A stretch of DNA of 64,000 nucleotides. Origin: Umbelopsis isabellina (taxonomy: Eukaryota > Mucoromycota > Umbelopsidomycetes > Umbelopsidales > Umbelopsidaceae). The position numbers were made by a program, and so were the translations under genes. A model generated the notes under the pieces. It saw only the letters and a list, made by a program, of their open reading frames with translations, had not been told where the DNA came from and made no database searches. Each line of letters opens with the position of its first letter. The stretch's first letter is position 1. Below, piece after piece: positions 1 through 11,946 of this stretch. Location of the stretch: assembly GCA_016758905.1 (NCBI GenBank), contig JAEPQZ010000011.1:806001-870000 (forward strand), given 5' to 3'.

Positions 1-502
1 GTACTTGCCTAACATGGCCATTGGTTTCCAACACCCCAAGGTCCACGTTCACATTGGCGACGGTTTCCCCTACTTGGAGGATAAGGTCAACACCTTTGAT
101 GTTATCATCACCGATTCTTCCGATCCCGTTGGTCCTGCCGAGTCCTTGTTCCAAAAGCGTTTCTTCGAGCTCATGAAGAATGCCCTTACCCACAATGGTA
201 TCATCTCCACCCAAGGTGAATGCATGTGGCTCCATCTTCCCCTCATCAAGGAGGTCCAAACCTTCTGCCGCACCCTTTTCCCCGTGGTTGAATATGCTTA
301 CACCACCATTCCTACTTACCCCAGCGGACAGATTGGTTTCATGATGCTCTCCAAGGACAAGGAATTGACCTTGAGAAAGCCCCTCCGCAAGTGGACTCCC
401 GAGCAGGAAGCTAAGCTCTGCCGTTACTACAACTCTGAGATTCACGAAGCTGCTTTCATCCTTCCCCAATTCGCCAAGGCTGCTATCCAAGACAACCAGT
501 AA
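1..502 (+). CDS. SPE3: Spermidine synthase, 3' part of the gene
   Basis: Transfers an aminopropyl group from decarboxylated S-adenosylmethionine to putrescine to make spermidine in the cytosol. The visible 166 residues are the C-terminal half of the Rossmann-like catalytic domain. The motif [16 protein letters not shown] holds the catalytic aspartate and the substrate loop typical of the family, and it is followed by the conserved [15 protein letters not shown] segment. The frame is already open at position 2 (Tyr-Leu-Pro-Asn-Met), so the first methionine seen here is internal and the true start lies before the window. No intron lies in this part. The stop is TAA at 500-502. Identification is firm from the motifs; only completeness is unknown. 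Confidence 0.95.
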   Translation, partial: YLPNMAIGFQHPKVHVHIGDGFPYLEDKVNTFDVIITDSSDPVGPAESLFQKRFFELMKNALTHNGIISTQGECMWLHLPLIKEVQTFCRTLFPVVEYAYTTIPTYPSGQIGFMMLSKDKELTLRKPLRKWTPEQEAKLCRYYNSEIHEAAFILPQFAKAAIQDNQ

Positions 503-1612
503 ATGCGGTTATTTTGGTACCAGAAAAAATCTTCATGGACAACAATGTGTAAATCTGTGAGCCAACACGCTGTTGAGGTGTAAATAGAGTGCTCCTACCC
601 TACATGTCTCTTTTTCTTACTAGAGTCTCAATATAATATAGAAACAATAAAGAGAAAGAGAAACTTTGCCCTCCAAGCGCACCGTCCTTGCTTGATTTTG
701 GCAGTGATGTATAAGAAGTCGCGGAATTGCTGGATGATAAGATCGATGGAGTGACAATTTGGCCAGTGCTGCTGTTTGTCATGGCTACAGCTAGTGAAAC
801 GTGGGGGTGACATGACCAACGAATTGCTTGTATTTCCAAAAACATTACCAGGTCAAGTGGTTAATGTGTCAAAGATAGCTTTTATTATAACTTTATCGAG
901 GATACAACATGCCTAAATCTTTATTAGGCAAGGGCGAACAGTTGGCTGCGCAGTATAAGATAACAACGGCTCATTCGCCAGGTTAGCAAACGAGGCATAT
1001 ATAATCTGTTTCAGCCTGCGCACAGACAGTTTAAACGACTACTGAATTTGGAAACTAGTTGGCCCTGGAGTCGATCCTTTGTGCTGATTCTCGTTCAATG
1101 TAACTTGCACGGTCTAGATATATCACTCAACATAACAAACTTATGAACCTCAAAAGAGGTATGCTATCAATATATAATATACTAAAAAATAGTGTATTGA
1201 AAAGACCTTTCATAATACACGGCTCGCCAAAGGTCAGAAGGGCTCGCCAGTATAAGTGAATGTTGCTCAAAATAGTACATCAACGAAGGGAGTAAGAGAT
1301 AGAGTAGAAAAAAAAAACTGATAGTACTAGATGAACACGTCTTTTTGCATACAGCGAGAGCCAAAGACGTAAAGTGCCTCGCTCTATATGAAAATACGAA
1401 AGTTAATGGAAATTAAGTGAAAAAAAGGTGTTGAATAGAAATGAAAGTAAGTAAATGAATATGTGAGAGGGTAATGCAAATATGAGTGATGGAAAAATAA
1501 TATACAGCCCGACGCCATCTTCAAAAGACGGTTAAACTGTAAATGTGAGAGAGAGCGTCCTGAACCTAGTCTGTAGACATTCTCGATCCCTCAGCAGCAC
1601 CCTCTCTCACAT
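503..1612. other. Intergenic between convergent genes, no gene seen
   Basis: This 1.1 kb separates the 3' ends of the spermidine synthase and the SLC35F-like gene. Short open frames here lack fungal codon character and any recognisable motif. A 9-bp direct repeat (GGCTCGCCA) occurs twice near 1222-1250. I see nothing else supportable. Confidence 0.5.
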
Positions 1613-3000
1613 TTAGTTCTTGCCTTCAGTGCTTAACTCAGGAGTGAGTGCCTCATCCGACATCTCTTCAATATGTTCGACATCCTGACGCTCGACATCT
1701 TCAGATTTGATGCCAAATAGTTCACGACGTTCTTGTTCTTCTCTCTCCTTATCAAATCCACCAATACCAGGTTCGGGAACAGGGAAGAAGTGATAGGCGG
1801 CGATGCCAACAATGACGACAACGTAAGCAATGGGGTAAAGGAAAGTAACCTACAGTAGAGAAGAAAAAAAAATTGAGTACAACCGAACAGTATACGACAC
1901 CTTGATTGAAACCTGATACTAACGCTGTAGCCAAACAAGCCCAAACCAAAGATAAGACCATAGAAATCAGAAGTGAGCAATGACAAGTTGAAGACCACGG
2001 CACCAGCCATGCGGAACATAATGGGACCCAAAGAGTAGATGCAGAACATACAGGCAGTGTAAATAAGCATCATACCAATTGAGAAGGAGGACTTTGAAAA
2101 GTCAGCAAATTCATTACGTTCCAAAATCATTAATTGGACGAAATTGATAAAGGTGGCAAAGAACGACAACATGCCAACGACTTCATAATGAGGATGCTTG
2201 CGGATCATAAATTCTTCACCAACGTTGGACAAACCGTACAATGTTGCGCCAAGAATACAAAACAAATCACCCTTCAAGGCGTCGGCAGCTGCATAGTTTT
2301 TACCAGTAATGACGTCTGACGCAACCAACATGCCCAAACCGCACAAGGCAACAAACACACCAAGGTACTGTAACCAACGGTATCTGGCACGCAAGAAGAA
2401 GAAGGAGAGAATCATCACGACAGGGGTGGTCCATGCATCTAACAACATGGCTGACAACAGTGATGTATACTCATAGGCTTTCACAACAAAGTAGTTGCCT
2501 TCCACATCAATGAAACCCAAGACAAAGTAATAAAGACCTCTTCTCCAGAATTGCAGCAACCATCCTTTAAAACCACGCTTATAAATTGCAATGCTGTTGT
2601 AGACAACGGCAACAATCAAACTAAAGGTGCAAATTAAAATGTTTGTTAACAATGCGCAGATCAACCGAGGGCGTTCATAAAAACATTTTTTCACGTACTA
2701 GTTCAAAAAGGTTTGCGTGGTGGGCATGGAGTTGCTAGCCAACAACGTGGTCGTTACATTGGTACCAGTGATACAAAGTGACAAGACTATAGGTTGGTAA
2801 GATAGTTAGCTTGGGTTGGTCGCAGATCAGCAAGTAATAAGGGGGGATTCCTTACATTGACCCAATAATAGCACCTTGAGGAATTTTGGATCCTTAAGGA
2901 ACATCAAACGTTCCTTCCATGTTTTCTTCTCGCTAGGCGGGATCTCTGGTGCTTTAACATAGTCGACCAATCTTTGCCACTTTGTTTTCTCTGATTCCAT
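1613..3000 (-). CDS. SLC35F1/F2-type drug/metabolite transporter family protein
   Basis: A polytopic membrane protein of the SLC35F (DUF914) branch of the drug/metabolite transporter superfamily. The substrate cannot be told from sequence. Four exons (3000-2856, 2786-2699, 2620-1924, 1849-1613) join in phase to 388 residues, a usual length for the family. The N-terminus is a charged cytosolic segment (MESEKTKWQRLVDYVKAPE). About ten hydrophobic segments follow, including the family-typical ITGTNVTTTLLASNSMPTTQ, DVEGNYFVVKAYEYTSLLSA and LSNVGEEF stretches. The last exon gives VTFLYPIAYVVVIVGIAAYH and an acidic tail. The start ATG is the first in the open frame and gives the expected N-terminus. 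It is divergent from the TBP gene, with 932 bp between them. Confidence 0.88.
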
Positions 3001-3932
3001 TTGAACACAGGTTTAAAAAGAGGAAGGGTTGTATGGAAAAAAACTCTGACTGACCGGTCACAAAAGGCATCGAAAAAAAAAATATATCAATCGGCATTTT
3101 CGAAAATCGGCTGATGATTGGTTGAAATTGATTATCCGATCATCCGTTCCATTCCACATTTGTGACGTGGCTCAAGCCAAACCCATTTTCATCTTCTCCT
3201 TTTCCTCATGAAAATCCGCTTACTTTTCCTAATCGATTTCATTCTGTCTTTGAAAATTTTACTCATAGCCCTCACTCTTTTTTATGTTTCTGCTTTAACT
3301 ATTACCAAGCATTCACTGTTCTAATATTTAGATATAAAGTGCTGTATGCCTTTGTTTGGAACTAGCATACATTCTTATTTATCTCCTAGTTCTCCTAAGC
3401 AAGACAAACTGGCACCAATTACATAACCCCCCCTACGCGTGCTGTTAAGCCCAACCGTGTGACCGGGGGAGAGGGGAGTGATAAAGTTGTGAGTCATGGA
3501 AAAATCCAACGATCCAAAAAAAGGAAAAATATCATGATGGTAGCCAAGACGATAGATATTAGATGTTGTGAATTTCAATAAGCAGTATAGTATTACTTAT
3601 ATAAGTGAGCGATAGGATTATTCACAACGGGGACATTATTTTCTACCCTTAAACGTCTTTAAAAGATCGAAGGAGAGAAAAGAAGAAAAGCGTCTGAAAA
3701 TTCCCAGCTCGCAATATTTTTTTTTTAGGACGGTCCCGAGTCAGAGATAACCAAAAGGTATAAAAGGAGAGGCCGTCTCTTTTTTTTTACAAGCTTTTAC
3801 TCGTCAAATTTATTCTGGTCTGGTCTGGGTCAATCGTTCTTTAATTTTCTCATTCAATCTCTATTATTACAACGTTTTACGACCAGTCCAACTACCCTAT
3901 CACACCATACCATACTAAATTGACCAGTCATC
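3001..3932. promoter_or_regulatory. Shared upstream region of the SLC35F-like and TBP genes
   Basis: 932 bp between divergent starts. It holds pyrimidine-rich tracts (for example around 3779-3790 and 3820-3860), common in fungal promoters, and a TATA box for the TBP side, listed separately. No convincing coding exon is present. Confidence 0.5.
3759..3766 (+). promoter_or_regulatory. TATA box (TATAAAAG) of the TBP gene
   Basis: A perfect TATAAAAG lies 174 bp before the TBP start codon and just before pyrimidine-rich DNA where transcription could begin. If used, the gene for TATA-binding protein has a promoter its own product would recognise, so autoregulation is possible. That is inference. 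Confidence 0.6.
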
Positions 3933-5063
3933 ATGTCCGGATTCAACATTGCCACCCCAGCAGCCATGCAGACCCCATCGCTGCCTACACCACATCACCC
4001 ATCTCCATTTGCTGTCCCATCTACACCCGCTCCCATAGATGCCCCGACGCCAAGTAGAGATCAGAACCCTTATATGGTGGCGGGCATCACTCCAACTTTA
4101 CAGTAAGTTCTTCCTGCAATCACCTTTGTTTTCTTATTTCGTTATATCGAGCGTAAATATTTTCGAAATAAATATGATACCCTTCGCCACTGTCTCACTT
4201 TGTCATTTTTGGTTCATTGTTTACTCACTGTACTATTTTTTCTTCCTTTCTCCTCATTAGAAACATTGTTGCTACTGTCAACTTGGATTGTCGCTTGGAT
4301 CTGAAAACCATTGCTCTACATGCTCGTAATGCAGAGTACAATCCAAAGGTACATATACAATGCTAATATGAAAGGTTAAATAATGTAAGAAGGTGAAAAG
4401 ACTTGTTGAATAGTATGGCGTAATTGTCACTTTATGTGCTGGCACGTCCTACCTATCCTATCCAAAGTCATATCACCTTTTTGCATTATTTTTGACTGAA
4501 AAAATATTCAGTACAGAGCTAAAGCTCCTATTATTTTTTTTTCTTTACTCGAATGTTAGCGTTTTGCTGCCGTGATTATGCGTATTCGTGACCCAAAGAC
4601 AACTGCTTTGATCTTCGCTTCTGGCAAAATGGTCGTGACTGGTGCTAAATCCGAAGATGACTCAAAGTTGGCTTCGCGAAAGTATGCTCGTATCATCCAG
4701 AAGCTTGGTTTCCAAGCAAAGTTCACAGACTTCAAAATTCAAAATATTGTTGGTTCTTGCGATGTCAAGTTTCCAATTCGTCTTGAAGGTCTTGCTTACT
4801 CTCACGGTCATTTCAGTTCCGTAAGTTGTGGTTCATGAAAAATGCTCGGTTATCACACTGTTCATTTTGTTCTAATTGCCATGAACCTATAGTATGAACC
4901 AGAATTGTTCCCCGGTCTCATTTATCGTATGGTGAAGCCGAAGATCGTGTTGCTTATTTTCGTTTCTGGAAAAATTGTGCTTACTGGTGCGAAGGTTAGA
5001 GAGGAAATCTACCAAGCTTTCCAAGCCATCTACCCAGTATTGCAAGAATTCCGTAAACCCTAA
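3933..5063 (+). CDS. TBP: TATA-box-binding protein
   Basis: General transcription factor that nucleates RNA polymerase I, II and III pre-initiation complexes. Four exons (3933-4102, 4261-4348, 4560-4820, 4893-5063) give 229 residues. A Pro/Thr-rich N-terminal arm of about 55 residues ([20 protein letters not shown]) precedes the saddle domain. Both direct repeats are visible: [20 protein letters not shown] through the [12 protein letters not shown] motif, and [20 protein letters not shown] through the [16 protein letters not shown] motif. The end [13 protein letters not shown] is canonical. Splicing is canonical GT-AG and each junction restores the conserved sequence. Identification is certain. 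Confidence 0.99.
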
Positions 5064-6075
5064 AGCTTCGGTTTTCCAACTTTTTATTGCACTTTTGAAG
5101 TAGCCGCCTTGGCCTCACTAGATGCACTGCTTCAACCTTGTTGGTAGCCTCCTATATTGTACAGTATTAACCCGCTTTTCCTTTTTACTTTTTTTTTTTT
5201 TTTTACTTTCGTCCACTTTTGCCCGTTTAGCACAAAAGATGGACCCTCTTTGTCACAGAAAAAAACCCACTCAAAAACCTGTAAATTAGCTACTCTTCCT
5301 TGCATATCTTTTTCCTTCAAACGAAAGAAGTACACCTCAAAAATTTTTTTTTACTTTTTTTTTTCAAAACAAAAAAGAAATACAATAATTCGTTCAAAAC
5401 ACGAAAGCATACGTATGAATGAGTGAGTGGTGCAAGGTGGTGAATCATATAGTTTGGCAGACGATTCACTGAAAATGACAGATTTTGGGCATGTAATAGT
5501 GTCCAACAGAGGCGCGTTATATCTGTTGATCATTTTCTAGTTCTTGTAAACACGCGTCGCGCGTTTACGCGACTTTCGTGGGCCGAGGTTACACATCAAG
5601 TGACAGAAACACTACTAGCAAACCTCGTCCTATTTACAGCAATAACAGCAGGTGATTAAGTAGCTTTCACATTTCTGTTTTCAAGAAACTTACAAAAGGA
5701 AAACAAATTAATGGTAGGTGAATAGCTCGATTATCTAACCACCCAAATATGGTGTTTCTACCAAAACGGTCTCAATAATTAACTCGGCTATCGACAAAAG
5801 ATTGGGTGTTTATAAGAGGGAGGATTGCATGAAAAGAATCAGTATGTAGAGAAATGTCTCATTAAAAAAAAGTAATTAACAGTTGATTATTCATTGCCTG
5901 TTGGTTTCATTGCTTGTCGGAAAGACTGCAAAGTCAAAAATTGGGTATACTGCCTAAATGTGGTCTGAGCCTTCGGATGGTACTCGGCAGTAGTAAAAAC
6001 CTTGTCGAATATCATTCACCACACTTATCCAAAACCAACCGCAACCTCTCTCCTTTCAATTTCCTTTGACTCACT
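5064..6075. other. Intergenic, TBP 3' flank and D2HGDH promoter
   Basis: About 1 kb with poly-T/poly-A tracts near 5185-5205 and 5345-5365. The only notable element is a GC-rich near-palindrome at 5546-5568, listed separately. No gene seen. Confidence 0.5.
5546..5568. promoter_or_regulatory. 23-bp near-palindrome with MCB and forkhead-like motifs
   Basis: The arms GTAAAC...GTTTAC enclose a CG-rich core that contains ACGCGT. ACGCGT is the MluI cell-cycle box bound by MBF-type factors, and GTAAACA matches the forkhead core. It is an island of CpG-rich sequence in AT-rich DNA, about 500 bp upstream of the D2HGDH start. Function is inference. Confidence 0.4.
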
Positions 6076-7997
6076 ATGGAGAAGCATGGTTTTGCCTTGA
6101 CTCCGTTGACCGCCGATAAACTTACACGGCTTCAGCGGGATCCTCAATACAAAAAGGTATATGATCGTATAGTATGTCGCCGGTTGAAACTTGGACCGTG
6201 ACTTAGTTTGATTCCACCTCCTAGATTGAGCAAGCAGACATTGACTACTTTCGCTCTGTGTTGCCTGAGTCCAGCATACTAGAAGCTTCGAAATGCGCAG
6301 AAGAGACCATTCTCGGCTATGTGTCTGACTGGTATAATCTGTACAGAGGTAGTTCCTCAGTGGTACTTTTGCCCTGCAATACCGAGCAGGTACAGAGCAT
6401 TCTCAAATACTGCAATGACCAACACATCGCTGTGGTGCCTCAAAGCGGCAACACCAGTGCATCGGGAGGTAAGTCGTTTTTCGGACTTGTGTTAGCAGGT
6501 ATGAAGGAGACAACTGAAGTTGAGTCTCATTAAGGGTCCGTTCCTGTCTTTGACGAAATTGTTGTCAGTACAAAGATGATGGAGGAGATTCGCTCGTTTG
6601 ATTCACTCTCTGGAGCTCTTGTCTGTGATGCTGGTTGTAATTTGGAGAAATTGGATAAGTACCTAGCAGACTATGGGTATCAAATCCCATTGGATCTTCC
6701 AGCCAAACATTTGTGTCGAATAGGTGGAAACGCATCAACCAATGCAGGAGGTATCCGGCAGATGCGATTCGGCAATTTACATGGATCTATAATGGGTTTG
6801 GAAGTTGTCTTGCCAGATGGTACGGTGCTGGATAACCTTTCTACCATGAAAAAGGACAACACTGGATACCATCTTAAAAATTTGTTCATTGGCTCTGAGG
6901 GGACCTTGGGTTACATTACCGCCGTCTCCATACAAGCAGCACGGATACGGCCGGCTGTTAATGTATTGATGCTCGCTTTTCCATCTTATGAACATGTTGT
7001 GCAGGCATTTGACTACTGCAAGAAGCATCTAAGTGAAACCATCTCAGCCTTCGAAGTTCTCGACCAAGACTCTATTAGATGCATAGAAAGTGTTGGCTTC
7101 CAGATACCCAAAGGCTCAGCTTTTCCTATTGGAGATCATCATAATTTCTATGTGGTTATGGAAACAGCTGGTAGTATCGAGGAGGATGAAACCAAGGTAT
7201 GTAGATACATAGCTTAATGTCTATATCACGTACAATAGCCTTGGCTAAAGATTGTTATGCCCAGCGAGTGAACGCTTTTCTGAAAGAGCTCTTGGAGCAA
7301 GAGATTGCCATAGACGGAGCTATTGCCAGCACTCCGGAGAAGGTAAGGCAGATAGGCATGAAATGCGAGTGTTTGGTTGGTAGTTGTTTATTTAACTTGG
7401 CATTTCACAGCGCGAGTCCTTTTGGTCATGGCGTACAAAGCTTCCGCCAGCTATTGTCCAAACTGGGCCACACTCTATCCACTTTGATATCTCGATGCCT
7501 ATACCAAAGCTATATCAAGTGGTGCACGACACTCGTGCCTGGATGGAGAAACAAGGAATGATTGGTCGTGACGTCAAGGCAGTGTAAGTAACATTGATAA
7601 AACAGCCGAAAAATACACAGTTTGTTCTCTAATGCTTCCATGGCATTCCTGACGGTTTAGCTATGGATATGGACATGTTGGTGATGGCAACTTGCACTTG
7701 ACCATACCAGCTCTCATCGACAGCGAATCTTTGCGTGAAGAGATTGACGAATTCGTCTACACCTGGCTGACCCAATACTCTGGAAGTGTCAGTGCAGAGC
7801 ATGGAATAGGTCTAATGAAAGCACCATATCTGACATACACCAAGAGTGTGACGATGGTGCAACAAATGCAAAGAATCAAGAATATGTTTGATCCCAATGG
7901 TATTTTGAATCCCTACAAGCTGTTCCCCAAAGATAATGAGTTATGGGAGGGTCAGTCAGTTAGAAAGCGAGTTAGAGCAGCCAATTGTGGTTGTTAG
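6076..7997 (+). CDS. D-2-hydroxyglutarate dehydrogenase / D-lactate dehydrogenase-type FAD flavoenzyme
   Basis: FAD-linked oxidase of the vanillyl-alcohol-oxidase fold, expected to oxidise D-2-hydroxyglutarate to 2-oxoglutarate (yeast Dld2/Dld3, human D2HGDH). Six exons (6076-6156, 6225-6468, 6535-7196, 7265-7342, 7411-7583, 7661-7997) give 524 residues. The FAD-binding part has VVPQSGNTSASGGSVPVFDE and the GGNASTNAGGIRQMRFGN loop. The C-terminal domain has YGYGHVGDGNLHL (metal-binding histidines), SVSAEHGIG and DPNGILNPYK. The N-terminus (MEKHGFALTPLTADKLTRLQ) looks like the mature start of family members and shows no clear mitochondrial presequence, so a cytosolic form like Dld3 or an unseen upstream exon are both possible. 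The family assignment is firm; exact substrate is inferred. Confidence 0.93.
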
Positions 7998-8423
7998 AGA
8001 CAGAATTCCGTTCAAAAAAATAAACATATTCCATATGCGTTGACAATGTTGAAAATCTCTGGGCTGAGTTCTTATGAATTAAAAAAGTATAAAGCCGGTG
8101 AAAACCGTAGTCTGAATCAGGTATTATCCTTCATATACCAGAATATGTGGCAAGCTTGAGATCCATGGTACAAAGACATGAATTTTATTGAAATACTACA
8201 CTGTATCATTTACTGCTTCAATATTTGAGCCACTTGGCCATAGTTACCTCCTGCTTTGTACCCAATATCTGTGATTGAAATTTCCATTTGTGGTGCATTT
8301 TGACAATTGTCATGCTCAGGGACCTGAATCAGCAGTCACGAAGAATTCACTTTTGGTACGACTTGAAAGCATGAAAAACTGGGATATTCCAAGCAAACTA
8401 CTGGTATTGATCTGCAGTTGACG
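7998..8423. other. Intergenic between D2HGDH and SEC24
   Basis: 426 bp between two genes on the same strand. It must hold the D2HGDH 3' end and the SEC24 promoter. No TATA consensus or other recognisable element was found. Confidence 0.4.
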
Positions 8424-11400
8424 ATGAATTATCCTCCTCCACGACCTCCGATCGCACGGAATTATGGGACTTCAACTCCACCAATTCCAGCCAGCCCGCA
8501 ACAGTATCCAGAAATGTATCCGCGGGCTGCATCAGCTGCACCTCATCTAGGTCCATCCCCCTCTGGGCTAAGACCTCCGGTCATGCCTCATCAAAGCTTC
8601 CAAGGTAGACAACCATCTCCAGGCCCGGTTCCTCCAGGCCGACAACCTTCACCCAACTTTATGCAGCGATCGCCGTCTCCTGCTCAAAGCATGCAGAGAG
8701 CACGAAGACATTATCCAGCCGCGGCTACGGGACCAGTAGTAAATAACCAAGCTTCGGTCCCACCTCCACAATTCTTTTCACCGGCTCAGGTGCCTACGCA
8801 ACAGCAGAGTCCAAATGGATATTCAAATGTGTCTCCACCTGCACAGTCTCCCACCCCAACTTTGCCTTATAACCCCAACTCGAATCAGCTTTATGGTTCC
8901 GCTACCCAATCAATGTCAAATTTATCTCTCAACGATTCAGCACAGATGGCCAACGGCCCTGTTAATGTACCATTGATAGGTCAGCCACCTCATATTGAAG
9001 ATCTCTATGCTTCTCCTCCATCCAGTGATCTTCCTCCGAACGTAAGTTTTCCTTATTGGTGGATATTGAATTATGTTGTCCTATCATTGGCTAACCAAGG
9101 TAACTCAAAAAAAATTATGAAAAATGATAGTCCGCGGTAACCAACGCTCCAACAACGCATTGTGACCCTCGCTTGAAGCGATGCACACTGAACGCTATTC
9201 CTTCTACCGATGGGCTGTTGAGAAAATCTAAGCTTCCATTAGCTGTTGTCATGACTCCCTATCCAACTGTGTGCCCCGAAGACACCGAGATTCCTTGTGT
9301 TTCAGATACCAGTGTGACAAGATGCGACCGCTGCAAAGCCTATATCAATCCTTTCGTGACGTTCATGAGCAGTGGCAGGTGGCGATGTAATATGTGCAGT
9401 GTGGAAAATGAAGGTAAGAACATGTCAGCTATAATTGACTTTTCTGCAATGCCGACTAAAATATACATCACTTCTGTTAGTGCCTCCGTCGTTTGACTAC
9501 GATTACAGCACACAACAACAGGTAGATAGATGGTCGCGCCCAGAATTGAATTACGCCTGTGTAGAATACCTTGCTCCAACGGAATATATGGTCAGAGCTC
9601 CACAACCTCCAGTCTTTATGTTCATCATTGATGTGTCCAGTAATGCTGTCAAGTCAGGTGCCGCGCGCACAAGTGTGGAGAGCATCATGGCGGCCATTGA
9701 TCAGCTTCCCAACGAAAGTGAGCGAACGAAAATTGGTATCATGACCATTGATCAGGCTGTTCATTTCTATACTCTTCTCGGCGATGAACCTACGATGTTG
9801 ACAATTTCCGATTTGGAGGATATGTATTTACCACGGCCAGCGACAGATCTCCTAGTTAACCTCAATGAAGCCAGGGCGGTGGTGGATGACTTATTAGAAC
9901 GACTTCAAACAATGCACGACAATAATACGAGTGTTGGTAATGCACTCGGCCCAGCATTGCGAGCTGCTTACAAACTCGTGTCACCTACTGGTGGCAAGAT
10001 TGTATGCATGCAGTCAACACTTCCAACTGTTGGTGAAGGTTCACTGAGTGTACGTGAGGATCCCAAATTGTATGGTACCAACAAAGAGTCTGGACTTTTG
10101 CAGCCTGGTAGCCCGTTCTACAAGCTTTTGGCAAAGGATTGCTCAAAGACACATGTTTGTGTCGACATGTTTTTGTTTGGACGACAATACTCGGATGTTG
10201 CAACCATGAACGTTATACCTCACTACACCGGCGGTAAGACCCATTTTTACCCTATGTTCAGCGCCAACAATGTGACCCAAGCTACTAAGGTGAAGGAGGA
10301 GATCAAGCATTTGCTCGGCGAAAAAATCGGTATGGAAGCTGTGATGAAGACTCGTACGTCTCCAGGTCTCATATGCCGAGAATTCCACGGCCATTTCACA
10401 ACACGACAGCCTGACATCATGGCGCTGCCTAATGTTCCCCGCGACCAGACCTATGTAGTGGAGTTGGGCATCGAAGAAGAAATTAAAGCCCCTACTGTCT
10501 ATATCCAGACTGCATTATTGTTCACTACCTGTGAAGGTGAACGGCGTCTGCGGGTGGTCACCATTTGCTTGCCTGTAACCACCAGTCTATCTCAGATATT
10601 CACTTCCGCCGATCAGGTGGCTATCGCTCATACCATTGCACACCAAGGCAAGTATCTGATAGCGATATATATGATAAGTATTCCTTCACTCAAATATTCA
10701 CCCTTATTATCCCATTTTAGCTATGAACAAAGCTGCTACTACCAAGATTGCCAGTGGCACTGACCATATTGCTGATTCCATTGTTCAAATCTGTAAAGCT
10801 TATGGAAAGGAGGTGATGGCTTCCACTGCTTCTGGCTCCGCTCACCTGTCCATCTGTGATAACCTCAAACTGCTGCCGTTGCTGGGATTGGGATTGCTTA
10901 AAAATGTATGTTTAGCGAGTCATTTCTTTTTTTTTTTATTCTTCAAACTGACTAATTTTTGACCTTAGGATGCATTCCGACAAAACTCCAATGTATCATC
11001 GGATAGACGAGCCATCTCCATCATCCGCCTCAGAACCATGCCAACCGACATTTTCTTGCCTTACCTTTACCCAAGGTTCTATTCACTTCACAACATGCCA
11101 CAAGAGGTAAGTTTGCGGAAGAAAGAATTGAATGAATGGAATCATTGCTTTGATAGCTAAAGCTTTTATGTAGGTTGGTGGTATGGATGAGAACAACCGA
11201 TTTATCATGCCTCCAGCTTTGAACTTGACAAGTGAAAAATTGGAAAGATATGGGGCATATTTGCTGGAGAACGGCCAAGACATGATCCTTTGGCTTGGCA
11301 AAGACTGTGTTCCACAGCTATGTATGGATCTTCTTGGTGCCCCTAATATTGATGCTGTCAAGACAGGAATGGTTTCCGATTTACCAACACTTTCCAACCC

Positions 11401-11644
11401 ATTCTCGTCCCGAGTTACCAAGTTAATCGAGCATATTAGATCATCACGCCGTGGTGCAGACTACCTTTCGCTTTTCGTTGTGAAAGAAGAGGGTGATCAG
11501 GGCTTACGAGCAATGTTCTTGTCTCACCTAATGGAGGATCGCTTATTGTCTGCTCCCAATGTCGCTGGAATGCACCAAGAAAGCGCCAATGCAGGCATGA
11601 GCTACTACCAATGGCTCGGGTTTGTGCGTGCTAAATGTCAATAA
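8424..11644 (+). CDS. SEC24: COPII coat cargo-adaptor Sec24
   Basis: Cargo-binding subunit of the Sec23/Sec24 inner COPII coat on the endoplasmic reticulum. Six exons (8424-9041, 9131-9413, 9481-10647, 10721-10905, 10969-11106, 11174-11644) give 953 residues. The first ~200 residues are a disordered Pro/Ser/Gln arm. The zinc finger (CDRCKAYINPF...WRCNMC), the trunk domain (FMFIIDVSSNAVKSG), the beta-sandwich and helical domains, and the C-terminal gelsolin-like domain follow in the expected order. The third intron (10648-10720) starts with GC: donor AAG|GCAAGT. It is needed because splicing there restores HTIAHQAMNKAATTK with the frame intact. The start is the ATG giving MNYPPPRPP; an upstream in-frame TTG is not used. 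Confidence 0.97.
10648..10720 (+). other. GC-AG intron in SEC24
   Basis: The donor is G|GCAAGT and the acceptor TTTTAG|C. No GT donor nearby restores the frame, and removing exactly these 73 bases does. It is one of three GC-AG introns in the window, all with the strong GCAAGT consensus. Confidence 0.85.
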
Positions 11645-11946
11645 TTGTAGGCGAAATTCATAAATCACATATCAAAAAAGCTTCGTATCATTATAGACCT
11701 TCTTCAATAGTACAATCATTATTCCTTCACAAACGCCATATTACACCTTTTTCACTTAACTGACAATACTAGTTTAGAACAAAACGAAATTTACTCTTAA
11801 CTCATTTACAACGGATGTACTACATTCATAACTCGCACCAGTGCAGGGTTCCAAAATGAAAATTTTAATGCCGTTACGTGGATATAAAAAGAGCTAAAGT
11901 ACAATGTTGAGTGCTAAAAAGAATCTATGAATTTTAAATGATAGTC
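11645..11946. other. Intergenic between convergent SEC24 and MPP10
   Basis: 302 bp of AT-rich sequence between two 3' ends. No gene or structured element seen. Confidence 0.4.

Noticed and set aside
3110-3135. CTGATGA word near the SLC35F start as another hammerhead
   Set aside because: No GAA core with flanking stems in the right spacing.
3162-3365. 67-codon plus-strand frame in the SLC35F/TBP divergent promoter
   Set aside because: Phe/Ser-rich product of pyrimidine tracts, typical of non-coding fungal promoters.
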